Below are positions 28,109 to 38,600 of a stretch of 64,000 nt of DNA, piece after piece. The position numbers were made by a program, and so were the translations under genes. The notes under the pieces were generated by a model. It saw nothing but the letters and a program-made list of their open reading frames with translations, ran no database searches and was not told the origin of the DNA. Source of the stretch: Fabrea salina (taxonomy: Eukaryota > Ciliophora > Heterotrichea > Heterotrichida > Fabreidae); NCBI GenBank assembly GCA_022984795.1, contig JALIHJ010000030.1, positions 1-64,000 on the forward strand, written 5' to 3'. Within the stretch, counting starts at the first letter, position 1. Each line of letters starts with the position of its first letter.

Positions 28109-29554
28109 TTAAGAAGACCTTTCCAAAGCGTCAATTTCCAGCCAGTGCTGAATAGCTAGCTTTTCGATTTCTCTTCCTTGGTGCACTTCGATGGGATCGG
28201 CTGCGTTAGGTGTTCTTAGGTCCAAGTGGTGAGCAGCGCCTTCCATTACAAAAGCTATTACGTTTTCGCTTACACTCATCAAAACAGCTCCTGATTGCCA
28301 GGGGTCGAGAGAGCCGTTTGAAAACACTATGTTGGAGAAGTACTGCAAAACGTTCACTGGCTGCTCTGAAGTTCCGTAGAAGTCAGCTGCGTAGTTGTAT
28401 TGAGGACTCACTCCCCAAGCAGCAATGCAGTAAGAGTCCAAAGCAGACTTGCTCCAAGGGTCGCTAGGGAACATGTCTTTGTTGTTGCCTGTGCCGTTGG
28501 GAATGGCAAGGGTAGTGCAGGACAAGTAATCCCAGCCTTCTTCTCCTAGGTTGCTGTTTCCACCTCTGATGTTGTTGCAGGTTTTGTCTCCGTTGTAGTT
28601 GTAGTAGACTTCAGCTGACTTCCTCATGGCTTTGAGAACATCCCAAGCTCCAGAACTAGTAGTGAGATTTTGGAAGGCATCACAGCTTACTTTAACTGGG
28701 TTTCCGGGCATAGGGTTCAAAAAGTTGGTTTTGTAGGGATAGTCAGTCATGGCCATGTAAACATAGGCGTTTTCAAGCCAGTCAATAATTTGCTGGGCAT
28801 CGCTTTCATATATGATTTCCTCGCAAAGGTTAAAGGTTTCTCTCAGTTCGTAGTAAACGTTAGGGTCCTTAACGAACTTTTGAAGGCTATCAAAGCCTTG
28901 GGCTATAATAGCTGAACACTCTGGAGCTGCATTTGCGTAGTCGTTTGTGACAATTTCATAGAACAACTCAGGGTCAACAGTGCCTTCAAAGTGCATGATG
29001 GGTGCAGAAGCTGCTATTGAGCCTAGCACAATGTTGGGGTACTTCATTCTGAACCAAGCAGAAAGCATGCCTCCGTAACTTCCACCCCAAGCTATGACTG
29101 GAGCATTGTAGTGAGTTTGTTTATAAGCTGAGAGCAAATAAGCATAGTCTCCTAAGGCCTGGTGGGGAGATAAGTAGCGAGTGTTGTTTTTCTTGGTGAA
29201 GGATTCTCTACCGAAAGGCATAGACTTTCCGAAGTATCTGTGTTCTCCGAAAATAACCAAGGCTCCCATTTGCTCGGCAAGGTAGTCAATGTACCCAGAG
29301 GCAGCTATGAAGGTTGTAATTGGGGCTTCATTTCCACAGTAGAAGAAGATTGGTCCTGGGTTGGAAGGGTCGCTTCTCCAATGTTTATCCTTGAAGCAGT
29401 ACCTCATTTGGAAGGTCTGGTTGGTGTAGCCGTAGTGGTCAATGTAAGCATCATAACTACTCTCAGTGTACCCCAGGTCTTCACAAGTAGTTTCTGAGCT
29501 GATTACCGCAAACAGACTTGCCAAAAGCAGTGCTCTGAAAAAAGGCGACATCAT
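28109..29554 (-). CDS. Family S28 serine peptidase (Pro-X carboxypeptidase/DPP2 type)
   Basis: The 481-residue secretory protein has a signal peptide (FFRALLLASLFAVISS). The nucleophile motif GGSYGGM puts the catalytic Ser near 159. The Asp (SNGSLDPW) and His (EGAAHHLDLR) of the triad lie in the usual C-terminal order. ERHYFG-like (GEHRYFGKSMPFG) and NxT glycosylation sites are present. S28 enzymes cleave after proline in lysosomes or food vacuoles, so a digestive role is likely. Whether it is a carboxy- or dipeptidyl-peptidase is not decidable here. Confidence 0.93.
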   Translation of the reverse strand: MMSPFFRALLLASLFAVISSETTCEDLGYTESSYDAYIDHYGYTNQTFQMRYCFKDKHWRSDPSNPGPIFFYCGNEAPITTFIAASGYIDYLAEQMGALVIFGEHRYFGKSMPFGRESFTKKNNTRYLSPHQALGDYAYLLSAYKQTHYNAPVIAWGGSYGGMLSAWFRMKYPNIVLGSIAASAPIMHFEGTVDPELFYEIVTNDYANAAPECSAIIAQGFDSLQKFVKDPNVYYELRETFNLCEEIIYESDAQQIIDWLENAYVYMAMTDYPYKTNFLNPMPGNPVKVSCDAFQNLTTSSGAWDVLKAMRKSAEVYYNYNGDKTCNNIRGGNSNLGEEGWDYLSCTTLAIPNGTGNNKDMFPSDPWSKSALDSYCIAAWGVSPQYNYAADFYGTSEQPVNVLQYFSNIVFSNGSLDPWQSGAVLMSVSENVIAFVMEGAAHHLDLRTPNAADPIEVHQGREIEKLAIQHWLEIDALERSS

Positions 29555-29595
29555 TATTTTTGTTCAACAATTCAATAACTTAAGTAAATTAGGAA

Positions 29596-30903
29596 TTAAT
29601 CACAGAACTCTTTAGTTTGCTTGTCTTTGTAATAAAACAGCCCTGAAAGCAAGAAAAAGACTCCTGAGAAAAAGTGACCTCCTCCTAGAGCTAAAACTAG
29701 TCCTAGGGCAAGTCCTGACAAACTGTAGTAGAGTTTCCCTACTAGTAAGCAAGCAATGCTTCCTGAAGCAACTGTCAAACACATGAAGACTCCAGTCTCT
29801 AAGTAAGTCTTACGGAAAGCATGCATGTGGTTAGGAGTTACGTTGAGTAAAATGGACAAGTTCAGAGACACGTACATTTCTCCCACTATGTAAAAGCTAG
29901 AGTTGCAGACCATTGCCAGTGCAAAAGACTCTGTGAAGTGCATGTATACTGCAAAGGGGACACACACTAAGTTAGTCAAACTTCATATTTGTTACCTGCA
30001 AATCAGCGGTGTCCAAACAAATTGGTTTTTGCTTTCTTTGTACTCAGCCAGTTTGCCTCCCAAGTAAATTGACACTGGAGTTACTAAGTTCAGTGCAAAG
30101 TTGACAACTGAGAACTCGTGAGAGTACCCGCTGAACTGAGCAGTTAAGTATATAGGAGTGAAAAAAGCCCTGACAAACCCAGCTGAGTACCTAAACATAG
30201 CAGCAATTACAACTAGCATTGAAGTTTTGTTTTTAAGCAAAAACTTAAAGTTGTCCAAAACTGAGGGTGGTTTGGGCTTCTCCAAAAGGGGCTCTTGGAC
30301 TTTATCGTTTCTTATAATGAATGAACTCAAAAGAACCACCGAAAGGCCTATGATTCCAATAGTAGCGTAAGCAAGTCTCCAGCCCAGGTGTGAAGCCATG
30401 ATAAGCCCTAGAGAAGCCAAAGACATTCCTACACTTATTCTAGTTTGGAAGATCCCTACTGCCAAGCACCTTCTAGAAGGACAAAAGAGTTTGCCTACTT
30501 CTTTGAGAGAAGCCGGAACAATTCCCCCCGACCCAAAGGCAATTAAAGTCACACAGCCAGCTACTCCCCAGAACTCTTGAGTAAAGGCATACCCCAAGCA
30601 GCCTAAGGAAGAAATTGCGTTGAATCCCAGAAGGAACCACTTGATGTGCTTGACTTTGTCTAAGTAAAGACCCTAAGTGTGCCATACGTGGACTAAAATA
30701 GCTACTGAAAACATAATCAAAAACACAGGACCTGTAAGAACTCCGTAGAGCTCAGGAGTTATGCCTACGTCCTCCAAAAAGTGACCTTCCGAAGCTACAA
30801 AGCCTATAGCTGCTTAGTTGTTACCGAAGAACTGGAAAGTGTTCATGGTTGCCAGAGCGAAAGAAGTAAAAAGGAAGACCCATTTGTAAGTTCCAGTGCC
30901 CAT
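29596..30903 (-). CDS. MFS transporter, three 15-nt introns
   Basis: The spliced product is about 420 residues with roughly twelve membrane helices. A major facilitator architecture is supported by the amphipathic segments (GGIVPASLKEVGKLF, RISVGMSLASLG, LGGKLAEYKESKN) and a central cytoplasmic loop (KVQEPLLEKPKPP). The substrate is unknown; Spinster-like organic anion or sugar carriers are the closest impression. The unspliced DNA is broken into pieces by stops, but removing three 15-nt introns (30810-30824, 30673-30687, 29981-29995) gives one continuous frame from the ATG at 30903. Only 7 bp separate it from the upstream acyltransferase gene's stop. Confidence 0.88.
29981..29995 (-). other. 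15-nt intron 3 of the MFS gene
   Basis: Sense strand GTAACAAATATGAAG, ending AAG rather than TAG/CAG. Removal joins TPLIC to SLTNLVCVP in frame. Retained, it stops translation two bases into the intron. Confidence 0.86.
30673..30687 (-). other. 15-nt intron 2 of the MFS gene
   Basis: Sense strand GTATGGCACACTTAG. Removal joins ILVH to GLYLDKVKH. Retained, it places TAG in frame. Confidence 0.86.
30810..30824 (-). other. 15-nt intron 1 of the MFS gene
   Basis: Sense strand GTAACAACTAAGCAG, with A at position 10. Removal joins FQFF to AIGFVASEG. Retained, it places TAA in frame. Confidence 0.88.
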
Positions 30904-30910
30904 TATGTTA

Positions 30911-32566
30911 TTAAAGATGCTGGAAATCAATCCAAGAGTGGGGAATAATAGGTGCCATCCAACTGTAACTAGGTCTTAAGTCTAGGCTGTTCCGTGCAAA
31001 GTACTCCCAACTGTAAAACATTATTAGGAACCCGTTGCCTATAAAGAACATCGACCAAACAAAGATGTTCAAGGACCTCAGTTCTTTGTTGGGCAAAAAG
31101 GCGTAAAGCACTCCAGGACCCCCAAACATTATCAACAGAATCGGGTAAAAGAACCCCATACTCACAGCTATGATGACTTCGTGTATAAAAGCTGATATCA
31201 AGAACACAAAAAAGAAAGCCACCAGTTGGGAAATCCTTCCTTTGGTAAAGCGAATGAAGTCCTGGTAAACGTAGTTGTACAGCCACTCGTGCACTACGAT
31301 GTTCCACTTCCTGTAGTAAGCTGCAAAGCTTGTTACATTCCACCAGTCTTCGTAGAACTTGCGGTCTCCAAAACGCATGATTTCAGCCCAAAGGTTCTGC
31401 CAGGTGTGGAGCACTCCTACGAAGGCGAGGATCAGAAGCATAGTGCCTGGGACCATGGACTTTTCTAGCGAAGTCAGTACAAACCTAAGACTCCAGTTGT
31501 TGCGCCAACTGTCTTCGAAGAAAGGAATGCAAAACGTTTGGAATATTATGTAAACGTAAAAAATGGTGCCAAAGCAGTTCAGAGTGTTTATAAAGATTTT
31601 GTTCCACCTCCAAGTAGCTGAGATCCTGGGGTAGTTGTCTCTGTATATCAAAGTTGGCGCAAACATAAAGAACAGAAACCTCTTAACTTCTGTAAAGGGG
31701 TCTTCGATGGTGATTTGTGGAGGGTTGAGGTGCTTAAAAGTAACTCCTTTTTGCTTTAGAGAGTCAGGAATGTAGTGGGCGTGTTCGTTGTCAGGAATGC
31801 CAAACAAGAGTTTTTCGCGCAAGTAAGAGTGAACTTTCATAGAGATCCTGGTCATTTCGCAGGTAACTATCATTGCAGAAGCAATAGGCAAGGAGTTTTT
31901 GATGGTGACTGTGCAGGGCACCAGGTACAACAAAGACTGAAACACACTGTAAAGGGTTACCCAGACGTGCCTTTTCAGCTTGTTTTGGTTGATTGCCTGG
32001 ACTAAAGGGATCACCAAGAAACTAGATAAGAAAACTCCCAACCAGCAAGTCATGGTTACTTCTAACTTGCCAAAGGCCCAAATGACTAAACTTAGGTCAA
32101 GAAGTTTGCCTTCTTCCATGTACCTCTTCATCATTTCGCCCAAACTCATCACTATCATGAAGGCAAAGAAAATGTGGTAAAGGGTTTTGAAGTCTTTGTT
32201 TTTAAGAAGTTTGTTCAGCAAAGATGACCTCTTCACAAAGACTTTCTGAGCAAATGGCCTCGCGTTTACAGTGGGGACTTGTTTGTAGGTTTCTTGTTGT
32301 GTAGTTTGGTTGAGTTTTTCAACTATTTGGTCGTACTGAAGTGAGAACTCAGTTAGAGTTTGGTTGACTTGTTCCTCCAGCTCAGTTTTTGCTTGCTGCA
32401 TAACAGACTTGTTTAGGGAAATGAACTCTTTTTTAAGGTCTTCGAGTTGAGTTTCTTTGTCTCCTTTTTGAGCCACAGCTGAGTCGTATTGGGAATTGAG
32501 GTCTTGCAGAGTTTTAATGGCTTGGTTGAGTTGCCTTTTCCATTGGGTGGATTTCTGGTCTCCCAT
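30911..32566 (-). CDS. DGAT1/ACAT-type membrane O-acyltransferase
   Basis: The 551-residue MBOAT protein has about nine membrane helices. It carries the acyl-CoA motif KFYEDWWNV (about residues 401-408) and the active-site His in SAFIHEVII (about 461), which mark the DGAT1/sterol acyltransferase branch. It esterifies diacylglycerol or sterol for storage in lipid droplets at the ER. A ~110-residue N-terminal coiled coil (KTLQDLNSQYDSA, QLEDLKKEFISLN) is longer than in animal DGAT1. The gene is divergent from the small 131-residue gene across only 29 bp. Confidence 0.9.
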   Translation of the reverse strand: MGDQKSTQWKRQLNQAIKTLQDLNSQYDSAVAQKGDKETQLEDLKKEFISLNKSVMQQAKTELEEQVNQTLTEFSLQYDQIVEKLNQTTQQETYKQVPTVNARPFAQKVFVKRSSLLNKLLKNKDFKTLYHIFFAFMIVMSLGEMMKRYMEEGKLLDLSLVIWAFGKLEVTMTCWLGVFLSSFLVIPLVQAINQNKLKRHVWVTLYSVFQSLLYLVPCTVTIKNSLPIASAMIVTCEMTRISMKVHSYLREKLLFGIPDNEHAHYIPDSLKQKGVTFKHLNPPQITIEDPFTEVKRFLFFMFAPTLIYRDNYPRISATWRWNKIFINTLNCFGTIFYVYIIFQTFCIPFFEDSWRNNWSLRFVLTSLEKSMVPGTMLLILAFVGVLHTWQNLWAEIMRFGDRKFYEDWWNVTSFAAYYRKWNIVVHEWLYNYVYQDFIRFTKGRISQLVAFFFVFLISAFIHEVIIAVSMGFFYPILLIMFGGPGVLYAFLPNKELRSLNIFVWSMFFIGNGFLIMFYSWEYFARNSLDLRPSYSWMAPIIPHSWIDFQHL

Positions 32567-32595
32567 ATTTAGGTGTTCAGAATAATAAGATATAA

Positions 32596-32991
32596 ATGAA
32601 ACAAAGGAAGTATTCTTTATCCCCTGTAAAAACCCCGACCAAAGAGTTTGTGGGCAGAGTGAAGAAAAGAGACTACACAGTAAATAAGAAACCTGGAAGG
32701 CCAGTGGTGTTTCCTACTTCGTCACCTCTTTCTTTGGGCTACTACTTGAGTGATGTGTCAGAACCCCGGTCAGCCTCAACTGCTACTGAGTTGTTTACTC
32801 CAGTTAGTCAGGACCTGACTCCTTCCTACTCTATGTTGTTTGACAAGTTAGAGTCCATTTTGAGTTTCTTGGAGTCTGAAGTTGAGGTAATTAACGTGAG
32901 AGACGAATGTGCTCTTAAACCTAATTCTGTTCAAGTGCAAAACACCACTTCTTCTTCTCTGTTGAAGAGAAGACTACAAAGGCAGTTTTAA
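32596..32991 (+). CDS. Hypothetical basic protein, 131 aa
   Basis: I do not recognise this gene. The N-terminal third is basic with SPVKTP and KKPGRPVVF, followed by a Ser/Thr/Pro-rich stretch and a short amphipathic helix (LFDKLESILSFLESEVEV). The C-terminus is basic (LLKRRLQRQF). It has no membrane segment. It sits 12 bp upstream of taxilin on the same strand and shares a 29-bp divergent promoter with the acyltransferase gene. A phospho-regulated nuclear or cytoskeletal protein is possible. Confidence 0.6.
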   Translation: MKQRKYSLSPVKTPTKEFVGRVKKRDYTVNKKPGRPVVFPTSSPLSLGYYLSDVSEPRSASTATELFTPVSQDLTPSYSMLFDKLESILSFLESEVEVINVRDECALKPNSVQVQNTTSSSLLKRRLQRQF

Positions 32992-33003
32992 TAACTAATA
33001 AAA

Positions 33004-33903
33004 ATGAATACAAATTTGCCGGCTGACGAACAAAGGAAACTAAGTAAGTAATAATTAGAAAAGCTCGAAAAAAAGGTTTCACAGGAAATAAGGAACTTGT
33101 ACGAAGGAAAAAGAAACCCCCAGCAAAGACTCCAATTAATATATGAACGACTAGTTAAGGAACTCAAGGACCAGAACAAACACGAATTGGAACTTGTGCG
33201 CCAAAAAAGAGAGTTCGAAAAAGCTTCTCAAGAACACGAGAAACTCAACAAAGAAGTAGCCCACGAAAAAGAAGTCAAATCAAGACTAGAGTCCCTGTGG
33301 CAAGAACTCCAAAAAAAGAACAAAGCTCTAGTAGACCAAACCCGCAAAGCTGCCGAGGACGAAAGACAAGACCGAGTAGAGATGTCTAAGAAGTTCCAAA
33401 CAGCCATCAACGAACTCTCCCAGAAGTACGAAGAAGCCAACCAGCACAGACTGGCACTTGTCAACCAACACGAAATGCTCAAAGAAAAGATGACAGAAAT
33501 GGTTACAGAAATCGAAGAAAAAGACAAACAACTCCAGAACTTACTGGACGAAAAAACCAAAGAAGTTGAGGAGTACAAAGCCCAGTTAGAAGCCCCTCCT
33601 GACCAAGAACAAGAAAAAATCAAAGAGTCCCTTGCTGAGTACAAACAGAAATTCGAAGAATTCCAAAACCACGTTGTCCAAAGCAGCCAGCAGTTTTCTG
33701 ACTTCAAAACCAACATTTCTGACAAAACCAAAAACCTCAAAAAACTCCAAAAAGACAACTTCAACCTTAAGAAAAAACTCCAAGAAAGTGAACTCATACT
33801 TCAAAGAATGCAAAACGAAAATGAATCTTTGCAGTCCCAAAAGTCTGCTGTTTTTAAAGACTTGGAAAAACTCCAAGCTCTTAAGTCTAAGTTAACTAGT
33901 TAG
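33004..33903 (+). CDS. Taxilin-family coiled-coil protein
   Basis: The spliced product is 294 residues. The segment VKSRLESLWQELQKKNKAL and the following RQDRVEMSKKFQTAINEL match the taxilin signature, in a continuous coiled coil. Taxilins bind syntaxins and nascent-chain-associated complex in vesicle traffic. The true start is the ATG at 33004: removal of the 15-nt intron at 33044-33058 joins ADEQRKLK to KLEKKVSQE and removes two adjacent stops. Without it only a shortened frame from 33097 would be seen. It is convergent with the next coiled-coil gene. Confidence 0.88.
33044..33058 (+). other. 15-nt intron near the taxilin start
   Basis: GTAAGTAATAATTAG, A at position 10. It lies 40 nt after the ATG. 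Retained, it gives two consecutive TAA codons. Confidence 0.88.
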
Positions 33904-33915
33904 TTCCAATATACA

Positions 33916-34731
33916 TCACTTAAAAGCTTGTCGGTACTTAGAGTGCAGAGGAGAAGCCCTTGAAGACCGGGACTTTTTGGGTCGTTTTCTGGAAGTAGTT
34001 TGTAGTTCTTGGATTTTCATCTCACTACTGAGCAGTCTGTTTTCTAGTTGGGTCAAAGTACTTGACTCTTTGTTTTCTACTAAAGACTTCAAGAACTCGT
34101 TTTGTTTAACTACTTGGTCGTAGTCTTGTTTGAGGTAACTCAGTTTGCGTTCTAAGTTAGCAATGCTTTGGTTGTTTCTTTGCAGAGTGTCTTCTAGAGT
34201 TTTGTTGTCTGTGAGTTTGGACCTTAGTTGTTGGTTATTTTCTTCTAAAAAAATCAAGTTCCTGATTAGTTCTTGGTTCTTTGAAGAGGACTCTTGGAAT
34301 TCCAGTTTGATTTTTTGGTTTTCTTGAGTTAGTTTTGTTTCTAAGGTTTTGTACTGGGTTTGGAGTTCTTCAAAGGCTTGGTTTTGGCTTTTGAGTTTTT
34401 TGGTCATTTGGCTAATGGTGTCTTGGAGTTTGTCTATTTTGATAGTTTTGATTTTGCAAGAGCAGTCACAGTCTTCAAGTAACTTCTCTAATTGTTTTAT
34501 TCTTTTAGACTTTTGTTTTAGGGACTTTTCGTAGGTGTCCTTTAGGTACTGAGTGTTTTCTAGCCTTTCTTTGAGAAGTTTAATTTGGCTTTGACTAAAA
34601 GAGTTTTCTGACTTGTCTTCAGAACTGCGTTTGCGTAGTTTTCCAAGTGCTAAAGGCATCTCTGAGTGACTCCTTGCTGAGTTCAGGGTTTTTCCCCAGG
34701 GACTTTTAGAGCCTCCATCCTTGGTTTTCAT
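33916..34731 (-). CDS. Coiled-coil protein, apparent TGA stop
   Basis: The 271-residue protein has a Ser/Lys-rich head (KSPWGKTLNSARSHSE) and a long coiled coil from about residue 45 to 235. A Cys pair (CDCSC) lies early in the coil. The basic, Ser-rich tail is RKRPKKSRSSRASP. No family is recognised. It is the only gene in the window whose frame closes with TGA (33916-33918); reading on would end at TAA 33892-33894, inside the last codons of convergent taxilin. The 12-bp convergent gap obtained with the TGA stop equals that of other pairs here, which supports TGA as a real stop. Confidence 0.7.
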   Translation of the reverse strand: MKTKDGGSKSPWGKTLNSARSHSEMPLALGKLRKRSSEDKSENSFSQSQIKLLKERLENTQYLKDTYEKSLKQKSKRIKQLEKLLEDCDCSCKIKTIKIDKLQDTISQMTKKLKSQNQAFEELQTQYKTLETKLTQENQKIKLEFQESSSKNQELIRNLIFLEENNQQLRSKLTDNKTLEDTLQRNNQSIANLERKLSYLKQDYDQVVKQNEFLKSLVENKESSTLTQLENRLLSSEMKIQELQTTSRKRPKKSRSSRASPLHSKYRQAFK

Positions 34732-34791
34732 CAGTAATTATTATATCTAAGAATCGGTTAGAGAGTCATATTGAATTCTTATTTAAATCAA

Positions 34792-35658
34792 ATGAATTGG
34801 AAAGTACTTGCCCTGCTTCTATGTTTAGTTGCTGCAAAACGAAAGGAATGCAGTGACTTTGAAATTGAAATAAAGGAAGACAAACTAGGAGAAGACACCA
34901 GAATCAAGTTTTCAGAGTTCAACATGCTTTGGTTCTGGCTTAGTTTATCAGTTGTGTTTTTCTTGGGAAGTTTAATAAGTGTGATTAGGGACACTGTTCC
35001 AAGACCCATAAGAGGTGACACACACAACAGGTACCCTAGTGGCGAAAGCAAAGAAATCATCCGCTTCTTTTTGGAAGAGTACTTGATCACAGGATGGCTG
35101 GTTCCGAAAGAAAGGTACATGCGCTTCAGCAACACGGCTCGTTGGGCACTGATCTTCACAATAGTTTACTCAGAGTTGTTGGTGACTGGAATCTTTTACG
35201 AAAGGGACTCAAGGGACCTAGACAACATGAAGGACTTTGAAGAAGAGGACTTGGTTTACTCAGTGCTTTCTTGCTTGATTGGGTTTGTGTTTTATCTAAT
35301 TGGTTACTTTTTGTTAGTGAACACGTTTGGAGTCAAGGGGAGTTTCCAAAGGTACAAGCACTGCTTCGGGTACTTGTTTGTGGGGCTGAACATAATAAGC
35401 AGTGCAGTGCTTGTTTTTGTGTACGTTTACAGAGTGCTTGCAGAGGAAGACAAGGACTACTCTGGACTAGTTGGGCTGTGGGTGGAGTGTTTTTCACTGA
35501 CTCTTTTGTTCGAAGTGCTGGTGAGTGAAAACGTCAGACTCATTGCTAGGACTTTCATTCTTTGGTCCAGAAAAAGCGACACAGCAAACAACTCCGTTGT
35601 GGAAATGACTTCCAAGATGGAACGAAGGCCTTTGTCTTTTGCAGACCAAGATGCTTAA
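34792..35658 (+). CDS. Multipass membrane protein, polycystin-1-like core
   Basis: The 288-residue protein has a signal peptide (WKVLALLLCLVAA), a short luminal segment and about five membrane helices. Between helices 1 and 2 is a conserved-looking block (FLEEYLITGWLVPKERYMRF followed by NTARWALIF) of the type seen in ciliate membrane proteins related to the polycystin-1/GPS transmembrane region. Similarity is impressionistic. The start is the ATG at 34792; the 7 codons upstream begin with TTG. It is convergent with the FtsX-like gene, 12 bp apart. Confidence 0.6.
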   Translation: MNWKVLALLLCLVAAKRKECSDFEIEIKEDKLGEDTRIKFSEFNMLWFWLSLSVVFFLGSLISVIRDTVPRPIRGDTHNRYPSGESKEIIRFFLEEYLITGWLVPKERYMRFSNTARWALIFTIVYSELLVTGIFYERDSRDLDNMKDFEEEDLVYSVLSCLIGFVFYLIGYFLLVNTFGVKGSFQRYKHCFGYLFVGLNIISSAVLVFVYVYRVLAEEDKDYSGLVGLWVECFSLTLLFEVLVSENVRLIARTFILWSRKSDTANNSVVEMTSKMERRPLSFADQDA

Positions 35659-35670
35659 TTTAACCTTAAG

Positions 35671-38600
35671 TTAGAAATTGATTCCTCTAAGGACAGATGA
35701 AATTTTATGTTTCTCAATGTTTTTAACAGGAATGTAACTTCCAAACACTGCTGTGAGAACTGCCAACACAAGCATCGTGAAAAACATCAAAAAGGGAAAC
35801 TCAAAGGATAAAGGCAGCTCTACAAACAAGTTGAACTGGATACTCAGCACCAAAGCCACCATAACCCCTGTGAAGGAACCCAATAAAGAAGCAGCAAGGG
35901 TCAGTGAAAGCGACTCGTACATGTAAACACGCAGGCACTGCGGAGCAGTCAGTCCAATGGACCTAAGCACTCCGTACTCCCAAGAGTTTTCTTGCACGTT
36001 GGCTGTGAAACTCGTCCACAGCAAAAAGAAAGCCAAAATAAAGGCAATGACTCCCACTGCTATAAAGAATATTTCCATAAGCACCACAGTCAAGTTGGCT
36101 GTTTCTTTAAGGGCCTGCACGTCAATTAAGGTGTAGTCGTCAGACTGGAAGAAGTTCCTGATTCCATTGCTAAGCACTTCGCGTTCTTGTTTGGAGAGTT
36201 CGTCCTTGGTCTTTATGAGGAGGTACTGCTTAGGGATCTCGTAAGAAGTTCCCTCTGGAACTTGATCGAGTTCCTCTGGCCACTTGTCTTGGTAAATGAC
36301 ATCCAGAATTTCTCTGAACTGGGGAATCGAAACCAGGGCTTGGTGGCTGAACCCAATGTACCTGTAGCCCGAAAAGGTAAACCCAGGGACTTTTTGGGCC
36401 ATTCCTCTGACTCTGCCTCTGAAAAGCACGTCTTCGTCCCAGGAGTTGTAGTAAACCCTAAACCGTATAGGGGTGTCTGCTGTGATTGAAAGGAACTCCC
36501 TCAGCCCTTCAGCCACTATTGACTTCACAGGAAGCATTTCTGTGGAGGACACTTGTCTGGATATTTCTTGGCTTTTGCCAGTCAGCACGTCGTAGTAGTC
36601 GTAGTCTCCCAAGTAAGAAACTAAGTCATCGTCTGTGTAGAGTCCGTAAAAAAAGTCAGGGTTTCCGTTGTCTCTTTCAGGGTACTCAATGGCTGGGTCG
36701 CCTTCAATAGGTACGTAAAACTCTTCGTAAACAGCGTCTAAGTAGTTCTCTTCAACTCCTCTAAAGCTAGTTCTTGTAGAAGGGAACCCACAGATGTTTC
36801 CAATGTACACTGAACTTATGTCAGGCATGCTGTCTAGGTTGTAGGTAACAAAGCTGTAGTCCTTAATGTTTTCTCCGTTTTCTACTTTGTAAACATTCTC
36901 AATCCAGTCCCTAATCTTCTGCTCAGCCAAACCAGCTCTTTGGTTTTCAGGCGCCATCACGTAGATGTCTCCGCCCAAAGTGGACATAAGGCTTTTCTTT
37001 ATCATGCTTCCTTGGAGTCTGAAACCCACCCCTGCAAATATCACAAAGCTCAAAGCCATGCAAAACATCAGCGAAGTTTTCCAGTTCCGGCGCCCGTGGC
37101 CTTCTAAGTTTTTAGTCACTATGCTTTCTTGGCAGTGGTCCTTCACAGAAAGGTAGACCAGAGCCCTTGCCAGCCAAACTTCAAGGTAGGGCTGCAGCAT
37201 GTGGACAACAAAAGTCAGTCCCAGAATTGTCAGTAAAAGCACAGAATTCAGCAAGTACAAAAAGATTTCTAACTTCTCAAGTTGGAAGGTTAGGGGAACC
37301 ACGTAGTAAGTCAGGAACCCCAACGTGACCAGCAGCAGTGAAGCAACTAGAGTAGGCGGAGAGAGTCCTAGTTTCTGCAACTTAAGTATAGTGACCTTAA
37401 CTCCAGAAACTATTCTGTGGTACAAGTCCAAGGAGTCCCTTAGAGTTTTGGTAAGCGCTCTTTTAATAGGGATGTAAGTAGAGAAGCCTGGCAGCACAGT
37501 GCCCAGTGCAATTGCCAACATAAAAGCGTAGGGATGCAGTATCAAGTCTACAGGAAGTCCTGTGTACCAACCTATGAAGAAAGCTGCAACCAAGTTTAAA
37601 AGAATGCCTACAAAAAGCCCCATAACCAAGCCTGGAAAAGCAAAACTGCTAGCTTGGATCACCAAAAGATTCACAAGTTGCGACTGCTTGAGACCAAGAG
37701 CCCTCAGCATTCCGAACTCGTAGGTCTTTTCGTCGATGTTGCCCATCATCAAAGAGTAAATGAGGAGAACAGACAAAATGGTCAAAAACAACAGCACTGC
37801 CATAAAGATGTTGTTGAGGAAAGTTTTGATTATCTGGGCTCCTTCCATTTGCTGGGCCAGCAACAACTGAGGCACTGAACCGTGTCCGAACCCTAGTTGT
37901 CTGTAGATGTCGTTGGTCGACTCAGTCATTTTGCGCTTCATGTGGTCTACGTTGTTGGTGTAAAGGTCTACTCTGTCCTTCAACATCACGTTTGCAAAAA
38001 GAGTGTACTCCAAAATGTCTATTTCGCGCAAAGACTGTATAAGGTCAGAAACAACTTGCACCTCTCCAAAGAAACTTAACTGGGCGTTCAAGTTTTCTTC
38101 AATCACGTCTAGAAGTTGGGTTTGCACATACTTAGCGTCTACAAGCACTACGTTGCCTAGACTTTTAGGCCACTTGCCGTCAGGCTCTTCTACAGGCTGA
38201 ATTATAGTGAAGGAAAGCTCTACTCGGATAGAGTCCACTAAAGCATTGACAATAAGGTCTTCTACTTGCTCGCTGCTGAGAGTCAAGTCGGGCAGAGGGA
38301 TCCCTCCAGTGTCAAAGTTCTCTTCAAGGTCGTCTCCGGAAATGGTCACGTTTCCTATGCCGTCTAGCAACCCGAACTCATTTAAAAAGAACCTTATAGC
38401 TTCTTCTTCGGTTTCATACTCTGAGTCAATTATTCCAGACTCAGTGAAGCTTTGAATCAAGTTCAAAAAAAGAGTTAAGTGCTGTCCTTGGTACTGGTCT
38501 ATTCCGAGAACCCGCAGCACTGAAGCAGAAACGTAAGCTTCGCCGTAGCCCAGAACTCTTTGGTAGAAGTTGCGTCCTAAGCCAATGTCCCTTTCCTTTT

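Noticed and set aside
33228-33797. 189-codon antisense frame over taxilin
   Set aside because: Ser/Trp/Phe-rich mirror of a Glu/Lys coiled coil; a shadow frame.
26824-33903. In-frame TAA/TAG codons in CIA2, MFS, OTU and taxilin as stop-codon reassignment
   Set aside because: Each is removed exactly by a 15-nt GTA...AG intron that restores conserved protein motifs, and TAA/TAG are the normal stops of the other genes.
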